From an uncultured Alistipes sp. (lineage in GTDB: Bacteria > Bacteroidota > Bacteroidia > Bacteroidales > Rikenellaceae), in assembly GCA_944320685.1 (NCBI GenBank), contig CALUIK010000006.1:1-64000 (forward strand): a stretch of DNA of 64,000 nt. Reading direction: 5' to 3'. Position numbers and translations under genes: made by a program. Shown one piece after another: positions 43,928 to 51,910 of the stretch (within the stretch, counting starts at the first letter, position 1; every line of letters starts with the position of its first letter). The notes under the pieces were generated by a model. The model did no database searches and was not told the origin of the DNA. It saw only the letters and a program-made list of their open reading frames with translations.

Positions 43928-43935
43928 CAAAGATA
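43928..43935 (-). promoter_or_regulatory. -7 element upstream of dapB
   Basis: TATCTTTG on the minus strand, 27 bp before the dapB ATG. The rest of 43902-44141 has no gene. Confidence 0.5.
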
Positions 43936-44141
43936 CGAAGAATTTGTCAAAAATTTCAGCCGTAACATGATTTAAAGAGTGACGTCGGGATGTGGTTTGC
44001 GGCAGGGCCGGCGTGCATGCCGCCCCGTTGGCGGATATATGGCCGCCGCCGCTGCATACGGCGTCTGTCTGGCTCTCGTGTGCGTGCGGTAAAAAGAAGT
44101 CTTTGCGTCGAGGCGCATGGGAAGATATGTCGTGATAAATC

Positions 44142-44172
44142 TTTGAATAATGGATTGCGATTATTATATTTG
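44142..44172 (+). promoter_or_regulatory. Promoter of the polytopic membrane protein gene
   Basis: TTTG (44142-44145) and TATATTTG (44165-44172), spacer 19 bp; ATG at 44203. Confidence 0.7.
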
Positions 44173-44202
44173 TAATATTGGTAAATCTTGAAGACAAAAA
44201 GA

Positions 44203-45195
44203 ATGAAGAGACTTGTATCCATGATTGTAGCCGGATTATGTCTGCTGCTCCTATCGATGGCTGTAGCTCCTGCTGTGTGCGCCCAGACCGACTCCCCCGC
44301 CCCGAAAAGGTCCTATAAGGTGAACAAAGAGCATATCGAACGGCTGGAGGCCGAGAGGGAACAGCCGTCGAGGCTGTCGAAATACATCAAGACGAACCTT
44401 GCGGAAGAATCGCTGCTGCACAAGTTCTATTTCCTGCTTTATATGTTGATGCCGTTTGCCATCCTCGGCATAAGCCTGTGGATCGATATTACGGACAGTT
44501 GGGACGACATCAACAAACTCTTTATGCTGGGATTGTCGGAGTTTGTCTTCGGTGTTGGCAATGCCGGTATTGGCGCGGGCGCTTACCCGTGGTTCTGTGA
44601 CTTCGATATAGTGGGATGGATCGTGACTATACTGTGCTTCTGCTATATGCTTCGGCTGCTTGTCAAACAGACCGCGTTATTCCTGTATTTTGTCAATAGT
44701 AACAGCGACGGGCGGCTGATGAAAAAACTGCTGTATTATGCGATCTATTTAGGCATTGCCGTTTCGGTTACGATGCTGCTTGCGGCCAAACCTTATTTCT
44801 GGCTGGCCCCGATCGTAGTAGGCGGTGCTTGGTATTGCTTTTACCGATACGAATATGGCGACTCTTCGACTGCGACGAGGATGCTTGTCTATACGGGTGT
44901 GATCTTCGGCGGATTCGTCATATTCTTGCTTCAGGTGATAGGAATGATACTTGTCGTGGCGCTGGTATTCTTCCTGCTCAATGGTCTTGACAGCATAAAG
45001 ACATCGTCTGTGGATGCGGATGACGCCGCTCCGTCATCGAGTGAAGGGATGCTGGAGAGAGCAGCCGACGGGACGCCCTTCGTGCATCACCGCGATGGTT
45101 CGACTACGCAGCTGAAAGACAACGGTGACGGCACCTTCAACGACGGAAGTGGCAATAATTGGAGTGGAAATGGCTCGGGTTCCCTGTTCCGGTGA
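44203..45195 (+). CDS. Polytopic membrane protein, unknown
   Basis: A 330-residue protein with signal peptide (residues 1-26, ending AVCA) and about six membrane helices between residues 70 and 260. Between them are small loops; the C-terminus (about 265-330) is soluble, with a DGTPFVHHRDGSTTQL element and a Gly/Asn-rich end. I do not recognise the family. Solo gene with own promoter and terminator. The ATG at 44203 is preferred to a TTG at 44188 because it directly starts the signal peptide. Confidence 0.6.
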   Translation: MKRLVSMIVAGLCLLLLSMAVAPAVCAQTDSPAPKRSYKVNKEHIERLEAEREQPSRLSKYIKTNLAEESLLHKFYFLLYMLMPFAILGISLWIDITDSWDDINKLFMLGLSEFVFGVGNAGIGAGAYPWFCDFDIVGWIVTILCFCYMLRLLVKQTALFLYFVNSNSDGRLMKKLLYYAIYLGIAVSVTMLLAAKPYFWLAPIVVGGAWYCFYRYEYGDSSTATRMLVYTGVIFGGFVIFLLQVIGMILVVALVFFLLNGLDSIKTSSVDADDAAPSSSEGMLERAADGTPFVHHRDGSTTQLKDNGDGTFNDGSGNNWSGNGSGSLFR

Positions 45196-45237
45196 TGTAT
45201 TTGAATGGCATTAGTATGCAATATACGGCCGTAATAT

Positions 45238-45284
45238 AAACAGAGATAAGGCACTTGCGTATTGCAGGTGCCTTATCTCTGTTT
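45238..45284. terminator. Bidirectional terminator
   Basis: A 21-bp stem with a single G-U pair (45238-45258 with 45264-45284) and T/A-runs on both sides. It serves the membrane protein gene (+) and tRNA-Lys (-). Confidence 0.88.
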
Positions 45285-45302
45285 TTAACCTGTCGGTTTG
45301 TT

Positions 45303-45378
45303 TGGTGAACCCGCCGGGGTTCGAACCCGGGACCCCAACATTAAAAGTGTTGTGCTCTACCGGCTGAGCTACGGATTC
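45303..45378 (-). tRNA. tRNA-Lys (anticodon TTT)
   Basis: Cloverleaf on the minus strand: acceptor GAATCCG/CGGGTTC, D-arm GCTCAGCCGGTAGAGC, anticodon arm ACACTTTTAATGT with TTT anticodon, T-arm CCGGGTTCGAACCCCGG. CCA is encoded (45303-45305). Own promoter at 45431-45461. Confidence 0.96.
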
Positions 45379-45430
45379 TCCCATGCCAATCACGCGGCGG
45401 CCCGAAAGGCGCGTCCGATTTTTGGTGGTG

Positions 45431-45461
45431 CAAATGTATGGATAATTTTTCGTTCCACCAA
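45431..45461 (-). promoter_or_regulatory. Promoter of tRNA-Lys
   Basis: Minus strand: TACATTTG (45431-45438), TTG (45459-45461), spacer 20 bp. Confidence 0.7.
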
Positions 45462-45518
45462 AATAAAAAGTTTTTTTATTGGCATGCGGCCGCCGATTTG
45501 TCTTGTCGGCACATGTCG

Positions 45519-46013
45519 CTATTGCATCGGAGAGCTTATCTCGGCCACTTCTGCCCCTACGAAACGCACCAGATCGGACGGGGCGATACGCAGTTGCAGA
45601 CCGCGTACGCCGGCGCTGACATATATGTGGCCGTGCTCCATGCATGTAGCGTGTATGTATGTAGGGAACCGCTTTTTCATACCTATGGGCGAACACCCGC
45701 CGCGTATGTATCCTGTCGTCGGGAGCAGATCCTTCATGTGGAGCATCTCGACTCGTTTGTTGCCCGAGACCTTTGCCGCGGCCTTCAGGTCGACCTCGTG
45801 GTCGCCCGGTACCACGCATACTATATGTCCCGTACGGTCGCCGGTGAGTACCAGCGTCTTGAATACGGTGGCTATATCCTCGCCCAACTCTTCGGCCACA
45901 TGCGTGGCGGCGAGGTTTGCCTCGTCTACGGAGTATGGTATCAGTTCGTACGGTATGCCGGCCTTGTCAAGCAGGCGCGCCGCATTCGTCTTTTCGATCT
46001 TCTGCTTTGCCAT
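45519..46013 (-). CDS. YbaK/EbsC-type aminoacyl-tRNA deacylase
   Basis: A 164-residue editing domain that hydrolyses mischarged tRNA, classically Cys-tRNA(Pro). Starting at 46013 gives the usual YbaK length; the motifs are KTLVLTGDRTGHIVCVVPGDHEVDLKAAA with the catalytic Lys region and GYIRGGCSPIGMKK with the GG-SP-G motif. The frame is open to 46337 but that part is shadowed by the next gene. TACATTTG at 46035-46042 (minus) is a likely -7 element. It lies beside tRNA-Lys. Confidence 0.92.
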   Translation of the reverse strand: MAKQKIEKTNAARLLDKAGIPYELIPYSVDEANLAATHVAEELGEDIATVFKTLVLTGDRTGHIVCVVPGDHEVDLKAAAKVSGNKRVEMLHMKDLLPTTGYIRGGCSPIGMKKRFPTYIHATCMEHGHIYVSAGVRGLQLRIAPSDLVRFVGAEVAEISSPMQ

Positions 46014-46134
46014 TTGTTTAATGTTCTTCGTCCGCAAATGTAAGAAAAAGATGGCGACGTTATGCCGTGCGGGCGCCTGATTCGGCTGTGCGCGCGGCCT
46101 GCCGCCGAATCCCGTACCCTGCCGCTTTGCGTGG

Positions 46135-48447
46135 TCAGTGCCCGAACCGCGAGGTGTCGACCTCCTTGTGCTTGCGTTCCTTGTAGCCGCCGAACCGGTA
46201 TGAGAAATGTAGTGTTGTGGTACGTGTGTACCGTTGCGATCCCATGTCGAGCCACTGTCCGCGGTAACGTACGCGCGTAAATGGCATTGCCGTCTCGAAT
46301 ATGTCGCTGCAGCGGAGCGACAGCGTCGCGCGTTCACGGCCGAATGTCCACTTCAGGGCCGCATCGACCGAGCCGAGCGGATCGACGTCGTATGTTCCCT
46401 GTATGGCTTCCGACTGGAAGAACCCGTTGACTTCGAGCGCAATGTCGGGCTTGTTGTTCAGGAGGAACGTGTTGTCGAGCCGCACCATGCCTACCCATCG
46501 GGCACGATCGAACGACATGTCGTGGTACGGGTCACAGCTTTGACGCATGTGCAGCCCCGTGAGAGTGAACCGCGAGTCGAGCCATCGCCCTATGCGGAAC
46601 GGTATGACGGCATTGGCGCCCGACTGCCGGTTCCGATCCCAATTCAGAGTCTGGTATATCAGCGCCAGACGGTCGGATGCCTGCCATGCCGCCTGTACGA
46701 AGTAGTCGGGCATTTCGTTCCAGAAGAGTACGAAGATATATTTCTGACGGTAAATATATACGGCTTGCGCCTCGTAGCTGCGCGAGGGCCGCAGGCCCGA
46801 CGTGCCGTGTATTTCGGAATAGCCGTCGATGTACGATACGGCGCCCTGCATCTCCCAGTATGATGGATATGTCTTGTCCGACGAGAAGTTGAACTGCAGG
46901 GTGTGTCTCTCCGACGGCATCCAGTTCAGCGACGCCTGCGGATAGAGCGACCAATTTTCGTATGTGCCCAGACGGTAATATTCGCCTGCGAGTGACAGGG
47001 AGAACCCCATGCGTCCGAACTGCCGCCCGATGCCGGCGTATATGTTGCCGGTATATTCGTCGAGGCGTGCATCAGTGTCGGCGGTGACGGGCTCGCCCTC
47101 GAGAACAGTGTAGTGTTGCCAGTCGTGTGAGGTGGAGAAGCCGAAGGCGGTGCCGGCGGTGAGCTGCCATCCCGAGTCGAACGTATGCGAGTGGTCAAGC
47201 GTAGCGTTGAGGCGGTCTGTACGCTGTCCCGAGGCGATGTCGAACGAGGTGTCCTGCATCGTGGCGTAGTCGTTGTGCAGGGAAGAGTGTTCGGGGTTGT
47301 CGTAGTGGGTGTAGTCGACGCCGATGTCGAGGCCCTTGGGCGATGAGTACCGCAGCGCGACGTTGTGCAGCGACTTGTCTCCGGCCGTCTCCGAACGGGA
47401 GTCGACGTATGTGCCTTGTGATAGCGAGAGACCGCGGCTGTCGGGTGTGAACGACGCCGTATATGTGGCACTCAGCCTGCCGCGATCTTCGGGGGCGTAC
47501 TCGAAGGCGGCGCGGAAGGAGTGGCTCCATCCTTGACCCATTATCGATTCCTCCTGACGGATGTCGTACCGCTGTTCTCCGAGCGTATGTATCGAATGCA
47601 TGCCGTAGATGGTCTTCTCCTTGCCTCGGTTTGAATTGTACGTGACGTCGGCCGACCACTTGGGCGAGGTGGCGATGAAATTGCCGCCGAAATTGCAGCT
47701 TCCGTAATAGCGGTCGGCATAGTTGCCGTGGACCTCGCCCGAGAAGGAGGTCTCGCGGCTGCGGCGCAGCACTATGTTTATCGCCGCACCTCGTACGTGG
47801 TATTGCGGCGGGGCGCTGTACATCACTTCGGCCTTCTCCACCTTATCGACGGGTGTCGAGCGCAGCAGCGTGGCGAGCTGATCGGAGGTCATGGTCGAGG
47901 GGCGTCCGTTGAGGATGACGGTCACGGCGGAGGCGCCGGCGAGCGTAAGTGTTCCCGACTGCTCGGCGACACCCGGCAGGCGCGTGAGCGCTTCATAGGC
48001 ATTGTTTACTGCCTGATCCTGCGTAAGCCGTTCGAGGTCGTAGCTCAATTTCCCGGGTTCGACCGTGACGACGGGGCGTTCGCCCTCGACCACGACGGCG
48101 TTCATGGCGACGGCATTGTCCTTGAGTACGATGTCGCCCAGATCCGACCGGTCGGACTTCAACGTATGCAGTTCGTATGCGAGGTGCTGTATCTGCAGCA
48201 TGTAGGGACGCAGCGGCGAATGTATGTCGAAGTTCCCGTCCTTATCCGAGGCGACGGCATGGATGTATGTGGAGTCGCAGTCGAAGAGCACCACGGCGGC
48301 GCCGGCTACGGCCATGCCCGCAGTATCTACCAGCCGTCCGCGGATATGTCCGTCGGACAGTGCCGGTGTTTGTGCGAAGGTTTGGGCCGCCGCGATTATT
48401 GAGACAATCGTTGCGGCGGGCAGCAGTTTCAGCAATAGAGGTTTCAT
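46135..48447 (-). CDS. Outer-membrane beta-barrel protein (TonB-receptor-like)
   Basis: A 770-residue outer-membrane protein. Signal peptide (residues 1-26), a carboxypeptidase-regulatory-like Ig domain (about 30-110, GRLVDTAGMAVAGAAVVLFD), a plug-like part (about 130-220, with NNAYEALTRLPGV and VTVILNGRP, SAPPQYHVRGAAINIVLRR), and a long barrel ending with an aromatic strand. This is the OMP_b-brl_3 type, related to TonB receptors but without a SusD partner. A TAATTTTG -7 element sits at 48482-48489 (minus). Substrate unknown. Confidence 0.85.
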   Translation of the reverse strand: MKPLLLKLLPAATIVSIIAAAQTFAQTPALSDGHIRGRLVDTAGMAVAGAAVVLFDCDSTYIHAVASDKDGNFDIHSPLRPYMLQIQHLAYELHTLKSDRSDLGDIVLKDNAVAMNAVVVEGERPVVTVEPGKLSYDLERLTQDQAVNNAYEALTRLPGVAEQSGTLTLAGASAVTVILNGRPSTMTSDQLATLLRSTPVDKVEKAEVMYSAPPQYHVRGAAINIVLRRSRETSFSGEVHGNYADRYYGSCNFGGNFIATSPKWSADVTYNSNRGKEKTIYGMHSIHTLGEQRYDIRQEESIMGQGWSHSFRAAFEYAPEDRGRLSATYTASFTPDSRGLSLSQGTYVDSRSETAGDKSLHNVALRYSSPKGLDIGVDYTHYDNPEHSSLHNDYATMQDTSFDIASGQRTDRLNATLDHSHTFDSGWQLTAGTAFGFSTSHDWQHYTVLEGEPVTADTDARLDEYTGNIYAGIGRQFGRMGFSLSLAGEYYRLGTYENWSLYPQASLNWMPSERHTLQFNFSSDKTYPSYWEMQGAVSYIDGYSEIHGTSGLRPSRSYEAQAVYIYRQKYIFVLFWNEMPDYFVQAAWQASDRLALIYQTLNWDRNRQSGANAVIPFRIGRWLDSRFTLTGLHMRQSCDPYHDMSFDRARWVGMVRLDNTFLLNNKPDIALEVNGFFQSEAIQGTYDVDPLGSVDAALKWTFGRERATLSLRCSDIFETAMPFTRVRYRGQWLDMGSQRYTRTTTLHFSYRFGGYKERKHKEVDTSRFGH

Positions 48448-48622
48448 GATTTTGCAGTTTTTTCGAATGATTTCCGTACTGCAAAATTAGTAGTGAAACG
48501 GCCTTGCCGGTGTGGATTTTATCTTGCTCCCCTATCGGTAACATGTTGATATGCAATGGTTGTCATTGCCGAAAATCTTGCTTTGGGCTGCCGGACCCTT
48601 GCTCCGGCGGCGGAGGTGCACA

Positions 48623-50338
48623 TTACGCGAAGAATCCGAGCAGCGGGTCCCTGTCGGCGGCCTGCGATTCGGCGATACGGCGTTTGAGTTTCGACTTGAG
48701 CGTATAGACGCCGTTGAGCGACATGCCCAGCATGACGCATATCTCCTGCGGCGAGAATCCGGCTATGACGAGTGCGGCGAAGTCGTAGTTGCGTCGGGTC
48801 CAGTCGGGGAACTGCTCCTTGAGCCGCGTGACGGCGCGGTCGCTGTACAGGTCGGCCATGTCGACCACGTCCTTGAGCATCGCAGGGCTCAACGCCAACT
48901 CACGCATTTTTGCCGTCAGACGCTCTCCGTCGCCGTATGTGTAGCATGTGGCGGCGATGTCGCGTACGGCGGCCACGCGGCCTTCCAGAATGCGTTTTAC
49001 GGCCGCCTCGCGGGCATCCGAGGCGTCGAGGCGCGACGTGAGGCTGTCATGCGACTCGCGGTACGAGTCCAACAGCGCAAGCGACTCGTTGAGTTGTTCG
49101 TCGCGGCGGCGCAGCTTGCGGCGGTACCATACGACGGCGCACACGGCAACGGTTATGACCAATGCAGCAACCAACACGGCGATCCACGCACGATAACGCA
49201 GTGACGCCTCGCGCAGGGCCGCCTCGTTGGCCGTACGGAAACGGCGTTCGAGCTCCGCCACCTGTGCTCCGCGCTGTACCTCGAAGAGTGAATCCTTCGC
49301 TGCGATATATTTCTGCGCAAAGTCATAGGCGCGGGCGTTGTCGCCTGTTTCGTGGTATATCTGCGCGGCGCCTTTGTAAAGGTCGACATTCCCTTGGTGG
49401 AATTCGGCCGTGCGCGACAGCGTGCGTTCGATGTAGTAACGGGCCGAGTCGAGTTGTCCGTTGCGTTGGAAGATGATTCCCGAGGCCACGTCGTAGAAAG
49501 TGCGTCCCGTGTCGTCCGAGACGGCCGTGCCGTATGAAAGCGGCGCCGATCGTATCTCGTCGAGGTCGATGCTGTCGCGTGCGGCAAGCAGCTGCTCGGG
49601 CGTCCAATCTTCGAGATACGTGTGGTACAGGAGGTTCTGCAGCCTGACCTGCTGGGCGAAATATCGGAACGGTATCGTATCGCACGCCTCGACCAGCGGC
49701 GCGAGCGTCTCGATGGCCTTTGCATAGTTCCCGTCGGCGCAATATGCCGCCGAGAGCATGAAACGGCTGTATCCCTCCTGTTCGCCGTTGCTGTTGGCGC
49801 GAGCCGCTTCGACAGCCTTGGCGAAAGGTTCCACGGCGTCGTAGCCCTGTTCGAAGTACAGTATCCCGAGCGTGTGGTATATGGCAACGAGCAGTGTCAT
49901 GGTCTTTTCATCTTCAGGACTGTCTCTCTTCTCCATTTTGTTGCCAATGGCCTTTTCGGCAAAGATCGCCGCTTGAGTGTATCCGTGTATGGCCTCCTCG
50001 AGGTTGCCCGTTTGCATGTACGCCTTGGCGTATGTGTACCATGCACCGGCTTGCTCGTGGGCGGAACCGTGGCGGTCGAAGTACCTTATGGCATTCACCA
50101 GAGACTCCTTGCTTGCCGCCGTATCCCCCTTGTGGGCCTCGGCCAACCCTTTCAGCAGCATGCATCGGGCTCGGTCATTACGGTTGAGGCGCTGCAGACT
50201 TATCTCCCGCAGCAGGTGCAGGGCACTGTCGGGGTGTTCCTGTGCAAGGATGTTGTCAACCGAGATTTCCGTATGGCTGTGCGGTGTGCAGCAGACAACG
50301 GTAAGGGCTGTTATAATTATAATTATGATGTATCTCAT
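48623..50338 (-). CDS. TPR membrane lipoprotein with C-terminal LuxR-like HTH
   Basis: A 571-residue regulator-like protein. Starting at 50338 places a hydrophobic run and lipobox VVCC at the N-terminus. Tetratricopeptide-type repeats fill about residues 25-360, a membrane helix lies at about 383-403 (WIAVLVAALVITVAVCAVVWY), then a coiled coil, then a cytosolic helical region. The C-terminus (FAALVIAGFSPQEICVMLGMSLNGVYTLKSKLKRRI) is a LuxR/sigma-4-like HTH. So the repeats face the periplasm and the HTH the cytosol, a one-component sensor layout frequent in Bacteroidetes. It may control the beta-barrel gene 175 bp downstream. Confidence 0.78.
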   Translation of the reverse strand: MRYIIIIIITALTVVCCTPHSHTEISVDNILAQEHPDSALHLLREISLQRLNRNDRARCMLLKGLAEAHKGDTAASKESLVNAIRYFDRHGSAHEQAGAWYTYAKAYMQTGNLEEAIHGYTQAAIFAEKAIGNKMEKRDSPEDEKTMTLLVAIYHTLGILYFEQGYDAVEPFAKAVEAARANSNGEQEGYSRFMLSAAYCADGNYAKAIETLAPLVEACDTIPFRYFAQQVRLQNLLYHTYLEDWTPEQLLAARDSIDLDEIRSAPLSYGTAVSDDTGRTFYDVASGIIFQRNGQLDSARYYIERTLSRTAEFHQGNVDLYKGAAQIYHETGDNARAYDFAQKYIAAKDSLFEVQRGAQVAELERRFRTANEAALREASLRYRAWIAVLVAALVITVAVCAVVWYRRKLRRRDEQLNESLALLDSYRESHDSLTSRLDASDAREAAVKRILEGRVAAVRDIAATCYTYGDGERLTAKMRELALSPAMLKDVVDMADLYSDRAVTRLKEQFPDWTRRNYDFAALVIAGFSPQEICVMLGMSLNGVYTLKSKLKRRIAESQAADRDPLLGFFA

Positions 50339-50418
50339 TGTCAGATTCTGTTGCAAACACGTTCCGTGCATGTGGCGTGACGCAGCGTGGTGCCGTGGCT
50401 ATGGTGAGGGCAGAGCCG

Positions 50419-51342
50419 TCATTTTCGCCGTGCGGCGTCCTGTTTGTCCCTGCGGTATATCTGGTAGGAGTTCACGATGTTCTGCCAGACGATGTACGCC
50501 GTTGGTGCTACCGACGATATGGGGTCGAGGAATGTCTGCGACATCCACACTGCGAGGACCGTGTTCTTCTGTCCGAGCGACTGCCCTCCGGCCACGACAT
50601 CGCCGTAACGGCGGCCCAGACGGCGACCAATGGCGAACTGCGCTATGCATATTACGAAAGCCGCTGCGGCAAGAGCCGCCTCCACCGTACGGTCGGCCTC
50701 GTTGTGGTCGATGAGGAAGCATGTCGTACGCCCTATGATAAATGTCAGCGACAGGAGCCATATGTAGAACGATATCTGTCCGTGGCCGCTCACCCATTGT
50801 GCCGTGCGCGGTACGATGAGGCGGCATAACTGTGCCGCGGCGAATGGCATGATGAGCAGCGGCGCTATGCGGGCGAGGATCTGTGCGAAGGTGCATTCGC
50901 CGTTGCCGGTGAATGACAGTACCACTGGCGCGGCGACGGCAATGGCCATGTTGCACAGCAGGCTGTATGTGGCCATGGTGGCCACGTCGGCACCGAGCAT
51001 GCCCGCGATGACCACTGCCGCCATGGCTACGGGGGCCAAGATACATATCATGGCTCCCTGTGCCACGACTGTGTTCAGAGGCCGCAGGGCAAGGTATATG
51101 GCCACACATCCTGCGATCTGTATTGCGAGCAGCCATACGTGCAGCATCGAGGGGCACATCTCGCGCGGCTTGACGCGGCAGAAGGTGACGAAGAGCATGA
51201 GGAAGATGAGTACGGGAGTCACCATGTGCCCCGACCAGTCGTCTATGGATGCGACGGGGCGGCACAGCACGGCTCCAACGACCATAGCCAAAGGCATGGC
51301 TATGGTCTTCACGTTGCGGTGCAGGCATTCTTGTATGTGCAT
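50419..51342 (-). CDS. Bile acid:sodium symporter (BASS) family transporter
   Basis: A 307-residue polytopic protein with about nine to ten helices. The front half has VTPVLIFLMLFVTFCRV and the second has GGQSLGQKNTVLAVWMSQTFLDPISSVAPTAYIVWQN, which matches the conserved crossover-helix region of BASS proteins. Members carry bile acids, pantoate, 2-keto acids or other organic anions with Na+; the substrate here is unknown. The ATG at 51342 was chosen because upstream codons are not membrane-like. Confidence 0.8.
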   Translation of the reverse strand: MHIQECLHRNVKTIAMPLAMVVGAVLCRPVASIDDWSGHMVTPVLIFLMLFVTFCRVKPREMCPSMLHVWLLAIQIAGCVAIYLALRPLNTVVAQGAMICILAPVAMAAVVIAGMLGADVATMATYSLLCNMAIAVAAPVVLSFTGNGECTFAQILARIAPLLIMPFAAAQLCRLIVPRTAQWVSGHGQISFYIWLLSLTFIIGRTTCFLIDHNEADRTVEAALAAAAFVICIAQFAIGRRLGRRYGDVVAGGQSLGQKNTVLAVWMSQTFLDPISSVAPTAYIVWQNIVNSYQIYRRDKQDAARRK

Positions 51343-51418
51343 TGCGGTACGGTATTGAAACAGGCCGAGCATGCGGCTGCCGTAAGTGCACTTGCGTTGC
51401 GGCACCCTTTATGCGTGG

Positions 51419-51868
51419 CTATGCGAGCAGCTCCCTGACCTTGGCTGAAATGTCCTTGCCGTCGGCACGCCCTGCGAGGCGTTTGCTTGCCACGCCCATT
51501 ACGCGGCCCATATCCTTGATCGACGAGGCGCCCGTTTCGGATATGATGGCCTTGACTTCCGCCGCAAGCTCCTCGGCCGTGAGCTGTTGCGGCAGGAACT
51601 CCTGCATTACCTTGACCTGCGCCATCTCCTCTTCCGCGAGGTCGGCACGGTTCTGTTGCGTGTAGATGGCTGCCGAGTCGGTCCCTTGCTTTGCGAGTTT
51701 GGTGATGATCCTAATGACGTCGGCATCGGGCAGCTCGTCGACGGCAGTACCCGAGGTCTTTGCCTCGATGATATATTTCTTGATGTTGCGCAGTGCGCTG
51801 AGACGGACGGCGTCCTTGGCTTTCATGGCGGCCATAATCTCGCTCGAAATGGTTTTTTCCAATGACAT
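51419..51868 (-). CDS. GatB/YqeY domain-containing protein
   Basis: A 149-residue helical protein of the YqeY family: ISSEIMAAMKAKDAVRLSALRNIKKYI at the start, LPQQLTAEELAAEVKAII then GRVMGVASKRLAGRADGKDISAKVRELL at the end. The domain resembles the tRNA-binding tail of the GatB amidotransferase subunit. Its function is not settled. It lies 42 bp past the golvesin-type amidase gene. Confidence 0.93.
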   Translation of the reverse strand: MSLEKTISSEIMAAMKAKDAVRLSALRNIKKYIIEAKTSGTAVDELPDADVIRIITKLAKQGTDSAAIYTQQNRADLAEEEMAQVKVMQEFLPQQLTAEELAAEVKAIISETGASSIKDMGRVMGVASKRLAGRADGKDISAKVRELLA

Positions 51869-51910
51869 GGCTATTGTCGTTTAAAGTTATGATTCAAATC
51901 ATGCATATTG

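Noticed and set aside
45211..45819. Open frame whose translation reads PGSNPGG
   Set aside because: That string is a typical translated tRNA T-arm; the real feature is tRNA-Lys.
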